A stretch of DNA of 64,000 bases from CAZYFH01 sp965249175 (lineage in GTDB: Bacteria; Acidobacteriota; Vicinamibacteria; Vicinamibacterales; UBA8438), in the NCBI GenBank assembly GCA_965249175.1, contig OZ252227.1, positions 1,488,001 through 1,552,000 of the forward strand, in the 5' to 3' direction. A program made the position numbers and the translations under genes. Below, piece after piece: positions 55,636 through 63,794 of this stretch (positions within the stretch are counted from its first letter, which is position 1; each line of letters starts with the position of its first letter). The notes under the pieces are model-generated. The model searched no databases. It was not told the DNA's origin and saw only the letters and a list, made by a program, of their open reading frames with translations.

Positions 55636-55908
55636 TGACTTCATTTGTCAACGTTAGAGACACGTTTCCCCCAGGCGGCCCGGTGCCGCCGCAGAGTGAC
55701 TGGGTCAGGGAAGAGGCGAGGCCAGTAATCGCGACGGTTGATCCTGCTGATATCCGTGGGTTGGCTACCACCTTACTGACATCCGTCCGGCGCCGTCCTC
55801 TGTCTAGGCTCGAGGGTCGGCCTAAGCCGCCTCCTAACGTTGCCGAGGATTACGCCAAACCGCGGCCGCGCCTCTTCCCTCACTCGGCAGGGCAGGCCTG
55901 CCGTCCGC
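55636..55908 (-). ncRNA. Predicted seekRNA/bridge RNA region of IS1111-type element 1
   Basis: Non-coding end downstream of the transposase, where IS1111-group elements encode their target-selecting RNA. It holds CTGTCTAGGC (about 55800-55809), equal to the right junction of the element with attC. It also holds CCTAACGTTG (55833-55842), equal to the left half of the attC core (CCCTAACGTT). A third AACGTTAGAG lies near 55650. The transcript limits are not known. Confidence 0.5.
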
Positions 55909-57021
55909 TCAGTGAGCGAGCGGCACCTCCCGTGCGATGGCCCATAGGAACGCGAGGATCTCTCGCGCGATGGCCGTGACGACCACGTTCGCGTGCTTCC
56001 CGCGAGCCACCAGCCGGCGGTATCGTTTGCAGAGTCGCACCTGCGCCTTCCAGGCGATGTCTTGGATTCGCTTCGGACACCCCTCAAGCCGCTTCTGCAG
56101 GTGTGCCGACACCTTGGCGGGATACCGATACGCCCACGCGGCCTCGACGAGCGCGCGGCGTGCGTGGCCATTGCCGGCCTTCGTGATGGGCCCGAGGCGC
56201 CGCGAGCCCCCGCTCGAGTACTCGCTCGGGATCAAGCCGACGAAGGCGGCGAGTTGCCGCGGGTTGTCGAAGCGCGTGAGGTCGCCGAGCTCGGCGACGA
56301 GGGTCACCGCCGTCTGGTTTTGCACCCCGCGCATCGCCTGGAACGCCTCGACCACGGGCCGGAGCCGCCAGGTCGCCGTGACCTCGACCAGTTCGTCGCC
56401 GAGCCGCTGGACGCGATCGGTCTGTTCGCTGACAGCCCGCAACGACTCCTGAAAGACCACTTACTGGGCGGGCGTGGGACAGACGACCCGCGCCAGATAG
56501 CGCAGGTGAGCCGCGCCCCACGTCGCCCGCCCGGCGTAGTTGAGCCCGTGGCGCAAGAGAAACGACTTCAGGCGTCGCTTCGCGTCCTTCAGCACACCGC
56601 CTGCGGCCTCCCGCGCGCGGGACAGATCGCGGACCGCTTCATCATCGATGGTCGGCACGTAGACCGCCGTCAGGTCGCCGGCGCGGAGGAGTCGGGCGAG
56701 TTGGGTGGCGTCCCGCCGATCGGTCTTGACCCGCTCGCCGGGCTTCTTCGGAATCAGCGAGGGCGCCACGACCTGACACGCGATCCCTTTGTTGGCGAGC
56801 GTGCGATACAAGCCATACCCGCACGGGCCGGCCTCGTAGGCGACGACCAGCTTGGCAGCGCGACTGTGCAGCCGCCGCAGGAGCTTGTCGAGGTCGGATT
56901 CTCGTGTGCCGATCTCGCCGACATAGACGACGTCGGACGCGCGGTCGGGGCTGGCGTGGGCGACCGCGATGGATGTTTTGTGGACGTCTAGGCCCACGAA
57001 AAGGGTGGTAGGCTCCGGCAT
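55909..57021 (-). pseudogene. IS110-family transposase with an in-frame stop
   Basis: N-terminal RuvC-like part (56461-57021): FVGLDVHKTSIAVAHASP, VAYEAGPCGYGLYRTL and KTDRRDATQLARLL. C-terminal Transposase_20 part (55909-56460): VGLIPSEYSSGGSRRLGP with the catalytic Ser region. A TAA at 56461-56463 replaces the CAG seen in the intact copy at 59350 and splits the protein, so this copy should be inactive unless read through or helped in trans. Confidence 0.88.
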
Positions 57022-57174
57022 GGCTGACCTCCGTGCACGTGCGTTGACGGTGAACTCAACGGGCGGCTCTGGCCCAACGCAGGCTCACCCGCGATACCGC
57101 CGGAGGTTAGCCTCGTTCGCACTCAGCGGAAGTCATTCTGTCTAGGCAGCTTACCGAGACAGAGGAGCGTTTTC

Positions 57175-57498
57175 ATGATCGAGAGTGTGGAAGGGTTGGA
57201 GCGGCCGCTTGAGCCTGGCGGGTCAAGGATGCTCACGATCTGGTCGACCTTTGAACGGCTTCACGTCGGAATTGTCTGCTACGTAGATCCTCCAGGGACA
57301 TTCCAACCTTGTCCGGAATGCGGTGTCTTGGAAATTGAATCTGGTCGGCCTTTTCCTGTTCAGGCTAACAGAGAGAACTTCATGAATGGCGGCGAGTTGC
57401 GTCTTGAAGTGTCTGAACCAGACGGGACCGAGACGACTCTGGCGCTACAGGTAACTCGGGTCGAGGATGAGAGCCCACCGCCATTGATGGAGGCCTGA
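57175..57498 (+). CDS. Small cassette protein of unknown function
   Basis: The 107-aa protein begins MIESVEGLERPLEPGGSRML. It contains a CPEC pair (TFQPCPECGVLEIESGRP) that could bind metal. It is the first gene after the IS1111-type insertion in cassette 3, with GAGG before the ATG, and ends five bases before the next gene. Lower GC than the chromosome-like part suggests foreign origin. No family is recognised. Confidence 0.65.
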   Translation: MIESVEGLERPLEPGGSRMLTIWSTFERLHVGIVCYVDPPGTFQPCPECGVLEIESGRPFPVQANRENFMNGGELRLEVSEPDGTETTLALQVTRVEDESPPPLMEA

Positions 57499-57503
57499 GG
57501 CTG

Positions 57504-58039
57504 ATGGATGAAGTAAACGGAACATCGGCCGGAGACCCGGTCGCGTTCCGACAAAAGCAGTTTGTCCAGTTATTCGAGTCAGCGGAGGGCGCAGCGCTGG
57601 AACTCAAGAGACGCGCAAAGGCTCGTCGCTTTGCAGCCTATTCCTTGAAGGGAGTGTCCGTCTTCGGCGGCCTCGCGGTCACGTACGGCTTGCCCGGGCA
57701 GTGGCCCAAGATCGTGGGGTTGGCCATTAGCGCATGTGTGGCACTCGACGCGTGCTGTCAAACCACAAGAGATTGACTGGGCTCACGGAAGCCCAGTACG
57801 CCTATGAGAGGGTTGTCGCAGACGCGAAAGATCGACACACTCGAGAACTGGGACCGATTCTGGAGCTCAGGGCATCAGGAAGTCCGGAAACGGAAAGACA
57901 ACTCGGCAACCTCCTGCAGGGGCTGATTGAAAGCCTACAGGCCGAGATCAGATTGATCAGGGCAGCGCTCGTGAAGCTCGACCTGCAGGCCCTGCGGACA
58001 CTTAAGCCCGAGCAAGCCGATGCGACTTCAGCCGACTGA
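57504..58039 (+). pseudogene. Two-helix membrane protein (SLATT/DUF4231-like), one-base frameshift
   Basis: The first frame (57504-57776) begins MDEVNGTSAGDPVAFRQKQF and has a basic stretch, then two hydrophobic helices (YSLKGVSVFGGLAVTYGL; IVGLAISACVALDA). One missing base at 57751/57752 joins it to VLSNHKRLTGLTEAQYAYER and a long helical tail ending TSAD, for about 178 aa. Two TM helices followed by a long cytoplasmic helix resemble SLATT-type membrane effectors of defence systems; this is a topology argument only. It shares cassette 3 with the gene at 57175. Confidence 0.65.
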
Positions 58040-58045
58040 TAGGCA

Positions 58046-58102
58046 GCCTAACAGGCAATGCAGCGGACCGGCTACGCCTGCCGCTGATTGCTGACGTTAT
58101 GC
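58046..58102 (+). other. attC site 3
   Basis: R'' GCCTAAC at 58046-58052 and R' GTTATGC at 58096-58102 (one mismatch). The arms AGGCAATGCAGCGG and CCGCTGATTGCTGAC pair with an extrahelical G (AATgCAGCGG). It is the most compact site, 57 bp. Confidence 0.92.
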
Positions 58103-58124
58103 TCCAATAAATAGGGCGTAAAGC

Positions 58125-59009
58125 TTGTACAACCTGTTCGTCTCAGCTGATCCCAACTCTTGGAACGGTGACCCGTGGGTGATCGAAGTGGGCCGTTGCA
58201 TCCGGGAGTATACGGACACCCACCTGACGGCTCGCTTTGGCGACTTCACGCCCTCGCAGGTCGATGAGCTGCGGCGTCTTCGAAGTGTCTTCTCCTACGA
58301 GTCACAGTGCAATAAGGCGCCACACTTTGGAGTCATCCGAGCTGCGTTCAGACGCCGGCAAAAAGTACGGATCGAATACGACCTCATTCCACTGGACCGC
58401 TTCCTGACCGCCGCAGAGCTCGTTGACCTTGAATTCGAGCTCGACATCTCCAGGTGGGAAATGAACCGCACGCACTGGGCCGTCAAGGACGTCAACCTCG
58501 GGAAGGAGCTGCACGCCAAGGGGATTTCGCTGCCGCATTGGGCGCGGTCGGCCACAAAGGCCGTCGATATCACTACCTGCCAGTTTGATGTCGCTCTCTC
58601 GTTTCCGGGTGAGATACGGGAATACGTCGAAGCAGTTGCCGCGGAACTCGAACGAATCCTAGGTCCCAACTCGTACTTCTACGACCACAACTACGTTTCG
58701 CAGCTTGCGAGGCCGAACCTCGATGTTCTTCTGCAGGAGATCTACCGAGACCGATCTGCGCTCGTCGTCGCATTCCTCGGTGTCGAATATCAGCGCAAGC
58801 AATGGTGTGGGCTCGAGCTTCGTGCGATTCGCGAACTTATCATGGAACGTGACGAGCAGAAGGTCATGTTCGTGAGGATGGACGACGCAGTCATTGACGG
58901 TGTCTCGAAGGCCGACGGATACGTTGATGGACGACAGCACGAGCCTCGAGATATCGCGCGATTCATCCAGGAACGTGTTGTCTTGATTGGTCGTCCGACA
59001 CCTGGATAG
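58125..59009 (+). CDS. TIR-domain protein in an integron cassette (putative anti-phage defence)
   Basis: The 294-aa protein starts at TTG 58125 (YNLFVSADPNSWNGDPWVIE). The N-terminal half (1-145) is an uncharacterised domain rich in conserved aromatics. The C-terminal half (about 150-285) is a TIR domain: FDVALSFPGEIREYVEAVAA, then SYFYDHNYVSQLARPNLDVL, LLQEIYRDRSALVVAFLGVE and KQWCGLELRAIRELI. The Glu in the last motif is at the usual NADase catalytic position (WxxxE type). TIR proteins deplete NAD or make signal nucleotides in bacterial immunity. It fills cassette 4 alone, bounded by attC3 and attC4. Confidence 0.82.
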   Translation: MYNLFVSADPNSWNGDPWVIEVGRCIREYTDTHLTARFGDFTPSQVDELRRLRSVFSYESQCNKAPHFGVIRAAFRRRQKVRIEYDLIPLDRFLTAAELVDLEFELDISRWEMNRTHWAVKDVNLGKELHAKGISLPHWARSATKAVDITTCQFDVALSFPGEIREYVEAVAAELERILGPNSYFYDHNYVSQLARPNLDVLLQEIYRDRSALVVAFLGVEYQRKQWCGLELRAIRELIMERDEQKVMFVRMDDAVIDGVSKADGYVDGRQHEPRDIARFIQERVVLIGRPTPG

Positions 59010-59012
59010 GTA

Positions 59013-59072
59013 GCATAACAATCGGTTGCAGCGGTCGCCGCCTCGCGGCGCCGCTGAACCGAAACGTTGATA
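59013..59072 (+). other. attC site 4, R' box split by an IS1111-type element
   Basis: R'' GCATAAC at 59013-59019. Arms CGGTTGCAGCGG and CCGCTGAACCG pair with an extrahelical G. GTT (59066-59068) joins AGAC (60585-60588) beyond the IS to restore GTTAGAC. Confidence 0.88.
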
Positions 59073-59349
59073 TGACTTCATTTGTCAATTTCAGAGACAC
59101 GTTTCCCCGGGCCGCCTCGGTGGCGCTGAAGGTGGTGGTGGGGTCAGGGAAGAGGCGAGGCCAGTAATCGCGACGGTTGATCCTGCTGATATCCGTGGGT
59201 TGGTTACCACCTTACTGACACTCGTCCGGCGCCTTCCTCACTCTCTAGGCTCGAGGGTCGGCCGAAGCCGCCTCCTAACGTCGCCGAGGATTACGCCAAA
59301 CCGCGGCCGCGCCTCGTCCCTCACTCGGCAGGCTGCTCCTCCTGTCCGC
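59073..59349 (-). ncRNA. Predicted seekRNA/bridge RNA region of IS1111-type element 2
   Basis: A 277-bp non-coding 3' end of the element. It contains CCTAACGTCG (59274-59283) and CTCTCTAGGCTCG (about 59242), matching the corresponding segments of element 1 with small changes. Exact RNA boundaries and pairing are not determined. Confidence 0.5.
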
Positions 59350-60462
59350 TCAGTGACCGATCGGCACCTCCCTGGAGATCGCCCATAGGAAGGCGAGGAT
59401 CTCTCGCGCGATGGCCGTGACGACCACGTTCGCGTGCTTCCCGCGAGCCACCAAGCGATGGTATCGCTTGCAGAGTCGCACCTGCGCCTTCCAGGCGATG
59501 TCCTGGATAGGCTTCGGACACCCCTCGAGCCGCTTCTGCAGGTGTTCCGACACCTTGGCCGGATAGCGATACGCCCACGCGGCCTCGACCAGAGCCCGGC
59601 GTGCGTGGCCGTTGCCGGCCTTCGTGATGGGACCGAGACGCCGCGAGCCACCGCTCGAGTACTCGCTCGGGATCAAGCCGACGAACGCGGCGAGTTGCCG
59701 CGGGTTGTCGAAGCGCGTGAGGTCGCCGAGCTCCGCGACGAGGGTGACCGCGGTTTGGCTCTGCACCCCGCGCATCGCCTGGAAGGCGTCGACGACGGGC
59801 CGCAGCCGCCAGGTCATCGTGACCTCGACCAGTTCGTCCCCGAGCCGCTGGACGCGCTCGGCCTGCTCACTCACCGCCCGCAGCGACTCCTGAAAGACCA
59901 CCTGCTGGGCCGGCGTGGGACAGACGACCCGCGCCAGATACCGCAGGTGCGCGGCGCCCCACGACGCCCGCCCGGAGTAGTGCAGCCCGTGGCGCAGGAG
60001 AAACGCCTTCAGGCGCCGCTTGGCGTCCTTCAGCACGGTGACCGACGCCTCGCGCGCCCGGGAGAGATCGCGGACCGCTTCGTCGTCGACCGTCGGCACG
60101 TAGACCGACGTCAGGTCGCCTGAGCGGAGGAGTCGGGCCAGTTGGGTGGCATCTCGCCGATCGGTCTTGACGCGCTCACCTGGCTTCTTCGGAATCAGCG
60201 AGGGCGCCACCACCAGACACGACACCCCTCGGTCGGCCAGCGTGCGATACAGGCCATAGCCGCACGGGCCGGCCTCGTAGGCGACGACGAGTCTGGCGGC
60301 ACGACTGTGCAGCCGTCGCCAGAGCTTGTCGAGGTCGGCTTCCCGGGTGCCGATCTCGCCCACATAGACAACATCGGACGCGCGGTCGGGGCTGGCGTGG
60401 GCGACGGCGATGGACGCTTTGTGGACGTCTAGGCCCACGAAAAGGGTGGTAGGCTCCGGCAT
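59350..60462 (-). CDS. IS110-family (IS1111-type) transposase
   Basis: The 370-aa DEDD recombinase is intact. The RuvC-like domain has FVGLDVHKASIAVAHASP (Asp), VVAYEAGPCGYGLYRTL (Glu) and KTDRRDATQLARLL (Asp pair). The C-terminal Transposase_20 domain has QTAVTLVAELGDLTRF and GLIPSEYSSGGSRRLGPITK with the catalytic Ser. It could serve both copies in trans. The start MPEPTTLFVGLDVHK is 124 bp from the element's other end. Confidence 0.93.
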   Translation of the reverse strand: MPEPTTLFVGLDVHKASIAVAHASPDRASDVVYVGEIGTREADLDKLWRRLHSRAARLVVAYEAGPCGYGLYRTLADRGVSCLVVAPSLIPKKPGERVKTDRRDATQLARLLRSGDLTSVYVPTVDDEAVRDLSRAREASVTVLKDAKRRLKAFLLRHGLHYSGRASWGAAHLRYLARVVCPTPAQQVVFQESLRAVSEQAERVQRLGDELVEVTMTWRLRPVVDAFQAMRGVQSQTAVTLVAELGDLTRFDNPRQLAAFVGLIPSEYSSGGSRRLGPITKAGNGHARRALVEAAWAYRYPAKVSEHLQKRLEGCPKPIQDIAWKAQVRLCKRYHRLVARGKHANVVVTAIAREILAFLWAISREVPIGH

Positions 60463-60611
60463 GGCTGACCTCCGTGCACGTGCGTTGACGGTGAACTCAA
60501 CGGGCGGCTCTGGCCCAACGCAGGCTCACCCGCGATACCGCCGGAGGTCAGCCTCGTTCGCACTCAGCGGAAGTCATTCTGTCTAGACGGACGAGGGAAC
60601 TGGGAGAGCGC

Positions 60612-61163
60612 GTGACTGAAGCGACCGACGCGAGCAAGCCTGGCACTGATTCTGTGTTTGCGCGCGACCCAAAGTCAGACTTGGAGCTCTGGAAGCACTA
60701 TGCAAGTTTCGGTGGCGAAGACAAGAACCGAATGGTGACGATCAACTCCTGGCTCCTCGGGTTGTCTGCTGCCACACTCGGGTACATCGTGACGCGAACG
60801 ATTGCTCCTGATTCGGCGTCTCTCGATGAGCCGATTCGGGCATTTGCGCTGGCTGTACTTGGTCTCGGTGTTTCGGGATTCGCTGGTTTCCTGGCAGTGC
60901 TTTACGGTGGGTATGCCAATCGAAACTGGGAAAGGGCCGACCAGATCGCGGACGGTCGAGGATGGACGGACCTTCTGCCGCCGCCTGTTCGTGAAACACG
61001 GGGGCCAGGTTTGAACGGGTTCGCCAAGCTGTGGGCTCGGCCGTGTAAGCCGAAGGACGAACTCGGCCTCGTGTTCATGGCGTTCAGTATTCTGGCGTCA
61101 CTTTCGTTTCTTGCGCACTTCGGGGTTCTCATCTGGTCCGCAGTTGCTATCTGGGCTACCTGA
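60612..61163 (+). CDS. Cassette-encoded multi-TM membrane protein
   Basis: The 183-aa protein starts at GTG 60612, with GGGAG upstream. A soluble N-terminus (DLELWKHYASFGGEDKNRMV) precedes about three to four helices: INSWLLGLSAATLGYIVT, AFALAVLGLGVSGFAGFLAV and VFMAFSILASLSFLAHFGVL. No family is recognised. Small membrane proteins of this kind often act as effectors in defence modules, but nothing here proves it. It is the only gene of cassette 5, followed by attC5. Confidence 0.72.
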   Translation: MTEATDASKPGTDSVFARDPKSDLELWKHYASFGGEDKNRMVTINSWLLGLSAATLGYIVTRTIAPDSASLDEPIRAFALAVLGLGVSGFAGFLAVLYGGYANRNWERADQIADGRGWTDLLPPPVRETRGPGLNGFAKLWARPCKPKDELGLVFMAFSILASLSFLAHFGVLIWSAVAIWAT

Positions 61164-61184
61164 GCCAGCACCGGACGGGTCGCC

Positions 61185-61280
61185 GTCCAACAACGCGTTG
61201 CACCTGTCAGCCGCCGCTCACCCGTAGACCCGGCCGCGTTGGATGAATGGCGACCGTAGGTGAACGTGAAGGCGTTAGAC
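61185..61280 (+). other. attC site 5
   Basis: R'' GTCCAAC at 61185-61191 and R' GTTAGAC at 61274-61280, both perfect matches. Arms GCGTTGCACCTG and TAGGTGAACGT pair with an extrahelical G. It is the longest site (96 bp), with a variable terminal structure. Confidence 0.88.
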
Positions 61281-61386
61281 CGGCGAGCTGAATCCGGCGG
61301 CGGACTGCAAGAGAGCTGACGGCTGTTTCCGGCGAGGGTCGAGGGACGGCGTTGCGACTGGCTCGTCTGCGTGAGAGGATCACGGT

Positions 61387-61614
61387 ATGCCTGCCTCGCC
61401 GCTATCGGCCATCCTCAAGCTACCGGCCAGCGAGCGCGCGGACCTGGCCATGGCGCTGTGGGAGAGCCTCAGCGCCGCCGACCGGGATGCTGAGCTAACG
61501 CTGGCTCCCGAGCAAGAAGCGGAGCTCGACCGTCGATGGGCGGAACACCTCGCCGATCCGAGTTCTGCGACCCCATGGGAGGAAATCCGGCGGAAGCTAC
61601 TGGCCCGGGAGTGA
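61387..61614 (+). CDS. Antitoxin of the addiction-module (Unstab_antitox) family
   Basis: The 75-aa protein MPASPLSAILKLPASERADL continues with LAMALWESL and ends SSATPWEEIRRKLLARE, the pattern of the small antitoxins that partner ParE/RelE toxins. Its stop overlaps the toxin start by four bases (GTGA). The pair occupies cassette 6. Confidence 0.87.
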   Translation: MPASPLSAILKLPASERADLAMALWESLSAADRDAELTLAPEQEAELDRRWAEHLADPSSATPWEEIRRKLLARE

Positions 61615-61915
61615 CGCGCCGGGTCCGATTTCGGCCGCAGGCCGAGGCTGAAGTCCTCGAAGTCCGCGGTTGGTATGAAGAGCGGCAGCAGGGGGCTCGG
61701 CACCGAGTTCGGCGCGGCCGTTGACACGCTCGTCGGTCGCATCACGGAGAATCCGTTGGCTTTCCAACGGGCGCATGGTGAGATCAGGCGTGCGACATTT
61801 CGCCGCTTTCCGTACGCCGTCTACATTTCGCCTGTCCGGCGACGACATCATCGTGTTGGCGGTCCACGGTCGGCAGCATCCACGCCGGTGGCAACGCGCG
61901 GGACGTTCTCCGTGA
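61611..61915 (+). pseudogene. ParE/RelE-family toxin with two frameshifts
   Basis: Starts at GTG 61611: TRRVRFRPQAEAEVLEVRGW, then YEERQQG. At the G run 61691-61695 the frame must shift to read LGTEFGAAVDTLVGRITENP and on to RRATFRRFPYAVY. An extra A at 61825 shifts it again, to FRLSGDDIIVLAVHGRQHPR. The three pieces make a normal ParE of about 100 aa. As read, no toxin is made and the antitoxin would be orphaned; base-call errors in the homopolymer are an alternative. Confidence 0.8.
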
Positions 61916-61974
61916 GCCAACGCGCGGTTTAACCACCGAATGGAGCCGACGCGCGACGAGTCCGGACCGCGCGC

Positions 61975-63403
61975 GAGTCAAGCCCATTCTTAGTTGAAAC
62001 TCTCCACGGCTCCCGATGGCTTACGCGGCCTGCTTCTTCGACGTCGTCGTGTCGATCTTCAGTTCTCGCTTCAATGCGGCCCGAAGCGTGGGAAGGTGGC
62101 GGTAGCCCCTCACCCTTCGTAAGCGCGGTTCGATGTCCAGGAGGGCGGTCGCCAGCCAGCGGTGGCGTTGGCTCGAGCTCTGCCAGTGATCTACCTTCGC
62201 GCAGCGTTCCTCGACCAGCGCATTGACCGACTCCAGACAGTTCGTCGTCTTCAGCGACCGGCCCAGCACTCCGTACACGCCCAATCGATGTCACGTCAGG
62301 GTTTCGTCCAGGCCTTCCGCCAAGCTGTCAGCCGCCGACTGGTTCCGCTCGTCCAACTCGCCGTGGAGCGTCTCGAGCGCACCGAGGGCCTCGTCGTAGT
62401 CCGGCCGGTTGTACGCTCGCTGGAGACGCTGACGCCACACCGCCTGCTCGTGCTTGGCCAGGTAGCTCACCACGTTCTCGCGCTTGTGCCACTGGCACCG
62501 TTGGACCAGGGCCCGGCCCCGGAAGGCCTTCCGGACGGCCGTGCGGAGCCCCTTGCCGCCATTGAGGATGACCAGCACACCCTGGGAGAGGTCGAGGCCC
62601 CGCTCGACCAACGACCGCAGGAACGGTGTGAGCACCGTCGCGTTCTCCGTGTCCGTTTCGACGAAGCCCAGGAAGCGTTTCTCCCCAGACAGCGTGATGC
62701 CTAGCGCGATGACCATCGTCGCGTCAGCGAACGTCTTGCCGTCCAGGAACACGGCCACCACGTCCTCATCGGATAGGTCCCGCTCCTGGAACGCCCGTAG
62801 CTGCGCCGCGCTGGCCTGGATGAACCCCCGGGACACCGTCGAACTCGACAGCCCGATCGCCCCGGGAATCGCCGCCGCGGCCGCCGCGTAGTTGCGGCAC
62901 GAGATCCCGTAGAGCACCCGTCGCAGCAGCGCGTCGTCCACCTCGCGGTCGTCATGCAACGCCTCATACGACCGCAGCGGAATCTCGCTCCCTGCGAGGC
63001 GACGAATCCGGGGCACGCGAATCGGCACGCGCTGCCCCGCGAGACCCACCGTCCCAGGGTTACTGCCGTGACGGCGTCCACCGACCGACGCGTCCTTCCG
63101 GACGTAGCGCTCGCTCGCCAGCGCCGTCACCTCCTGGTCGAGCAACTCCTGCACATGCATCAGGCCCAGGGGAACCAGCGAGCGGATCAGCTCCACCTTC
63201 GCGTCCAGCTCCAGATCCGCGTAGGCCTCGCGGTGAATGATGTTGACCGAGCCCAGCTTGCGAACTTTCTTGCGCTTCCTGACAGCACGTAGGCCACTCA
63301 TCGTGGCTCCTCTCTCTCGTGGGGTGATGTCCGTCTTTTGCAACGTCATCACACCACAGGGTCTGGAGCCGTTTCAATTTTCAACTAAGATTAGCTCACC
63401 CTC
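61975..63403 (-). mobile_element. IS256-type element 4, inserted in attC6
   Basis: A 1429-bp copy with target duplication CCGCGCGC at 61967-61974 and 63404-63411. It is almost identical to elements 2 and 3. It entered the terminal part of the attC hairpin. Confidence 0.92.
62021..63301 (-). pseudogene. IS256-family transposase with nonsense and catalytic-site changes
   Basis: The same frame as elements 2 and 3, starting MSGLRAVRKRKK at 63301. A TTA-to-TGA change ends translation after DETLT (stop at 62291-62293), removing the catalytic Glu region. In addition VILDGGKGLR reads VILNGGKGLR, so the second catalytic Asp is Asn. The copy is doubly inactive but could be moved by elements 2 or 3. 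Confidence 0.9.
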
Positions 63404-63470
63404 CCGCGCGCGGCTCATTCGAAAACGTTAGCGGGATCATCACGAATCACTGACACGATGAATTGCGACA

Positions 63471-63794
63471 TTGAGTGAAACGCTCGAACAGATACAGGCG
63501 CTGGTGGAGGGCGACAACATCCGCATCTCGCTCCACGGCTACGACGAACTGACCGACGACCGGATCAGCGTGCGAGAGATCGTGGGCGGGCTGAAGGACG
63601 CGATTCTGATCGAGGACTACCCGGACTACCCGAAACGGCCTTGCTGCCTCGTGCTGCAGCGTGATGGAGCGGAGCGGCCGATTCATGTAGTCTGGGGTAT
63701 CCCCGCGGGTCGAATCTCTCCGGCCGTCGTGATCACGGCATATCGACCCAATTCCGCGAAGTGGGACGAGTCGTGGCAGAGGAGGCGGACATGA
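63471..63794 (+). CDS. DUF4258-domain protein (putative toxin)
   Basis: The 107-aa protein starts at TTG 63471 (SETLEQIQALVEGDNIRISL); an in-frame stop at 63459 excludes a much longer N-terminus. IRISLHGYDELTDDRISVRE, EDYPDYPKRPCCLVLQ and PAVVITAYRP match the RelE-like DUF4258 pattern with its early His. These proteins often sit next to a small putative antitoxin, as here. It overlaps the next gene by ATGA. It begins cassette 7. Confidence 0.78.
   Translation: MSETLEQIQALVEGDNIRISLHGYDELTDDRISVREIVGGLKDAILIEDYPDYPKRPCCLVLQRDGAERPIHVVWGIPAGRISPAVVITAYRPNSAKWDESWQRRRT

Larger units (their letters stand above)
55632..57142 (-). mobile_element. IS110-family (IS1111-type) element 1 inserted in attC2
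   Basis: About 1511 bp starting GATATGACTTCATTTGTCAA and ending AGTCATTCTGTC; both ends are shared with the copy at 59069. There is no target duplication and there are no terminal inverted repeats, as expected. The transposase is minus-strand with a long 3' non-coding end (about 275 bp). Confidence 0.85.
59069..60583 (-). mobile_element. IS110-family (IS1111-type) element 2 inserted in attC4
   Basis: About 1515 bp starting GATATGACTTCATTTGTCAA and ending AAGTCATTCTGTC. It is closely related to element 1 but not identical, and its transposase is intact. It has the same orientation and the same position within the attC R' box as element 1. Confidence 0.87.
61927..63433 (+). other. attC site 6, interrupted by IS256-type element 4
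   Basis: R'' GTTTAAC at 61927-61933. The left arm CACCGAATGGAGCCG is before the IS; the right arm CGGCTCATTCG and R'-like GTTAGCG (63427-63433) are after it. With element 4 and one CCGCGCGC copy removed, a 70-bp site forms with an extrahelical G (AATGgAGCC). Confidence 0.82.

Noticed and set aside
55636..55660. Extra attC core AACGTTAGAG just inside IS1111-type element 1 as a separate recombination site
   Set aside because: There is no matching R'' box or hairpin; it is within the element and altered in the other copy, so a guide-like or chance match is more likely.
50536..62284. Reading the IS256-type copies as a composite transposon carrying the cassettes
   Set aside because: Each copy has its own distinct 8-bp target duplication, so they inserted independently.
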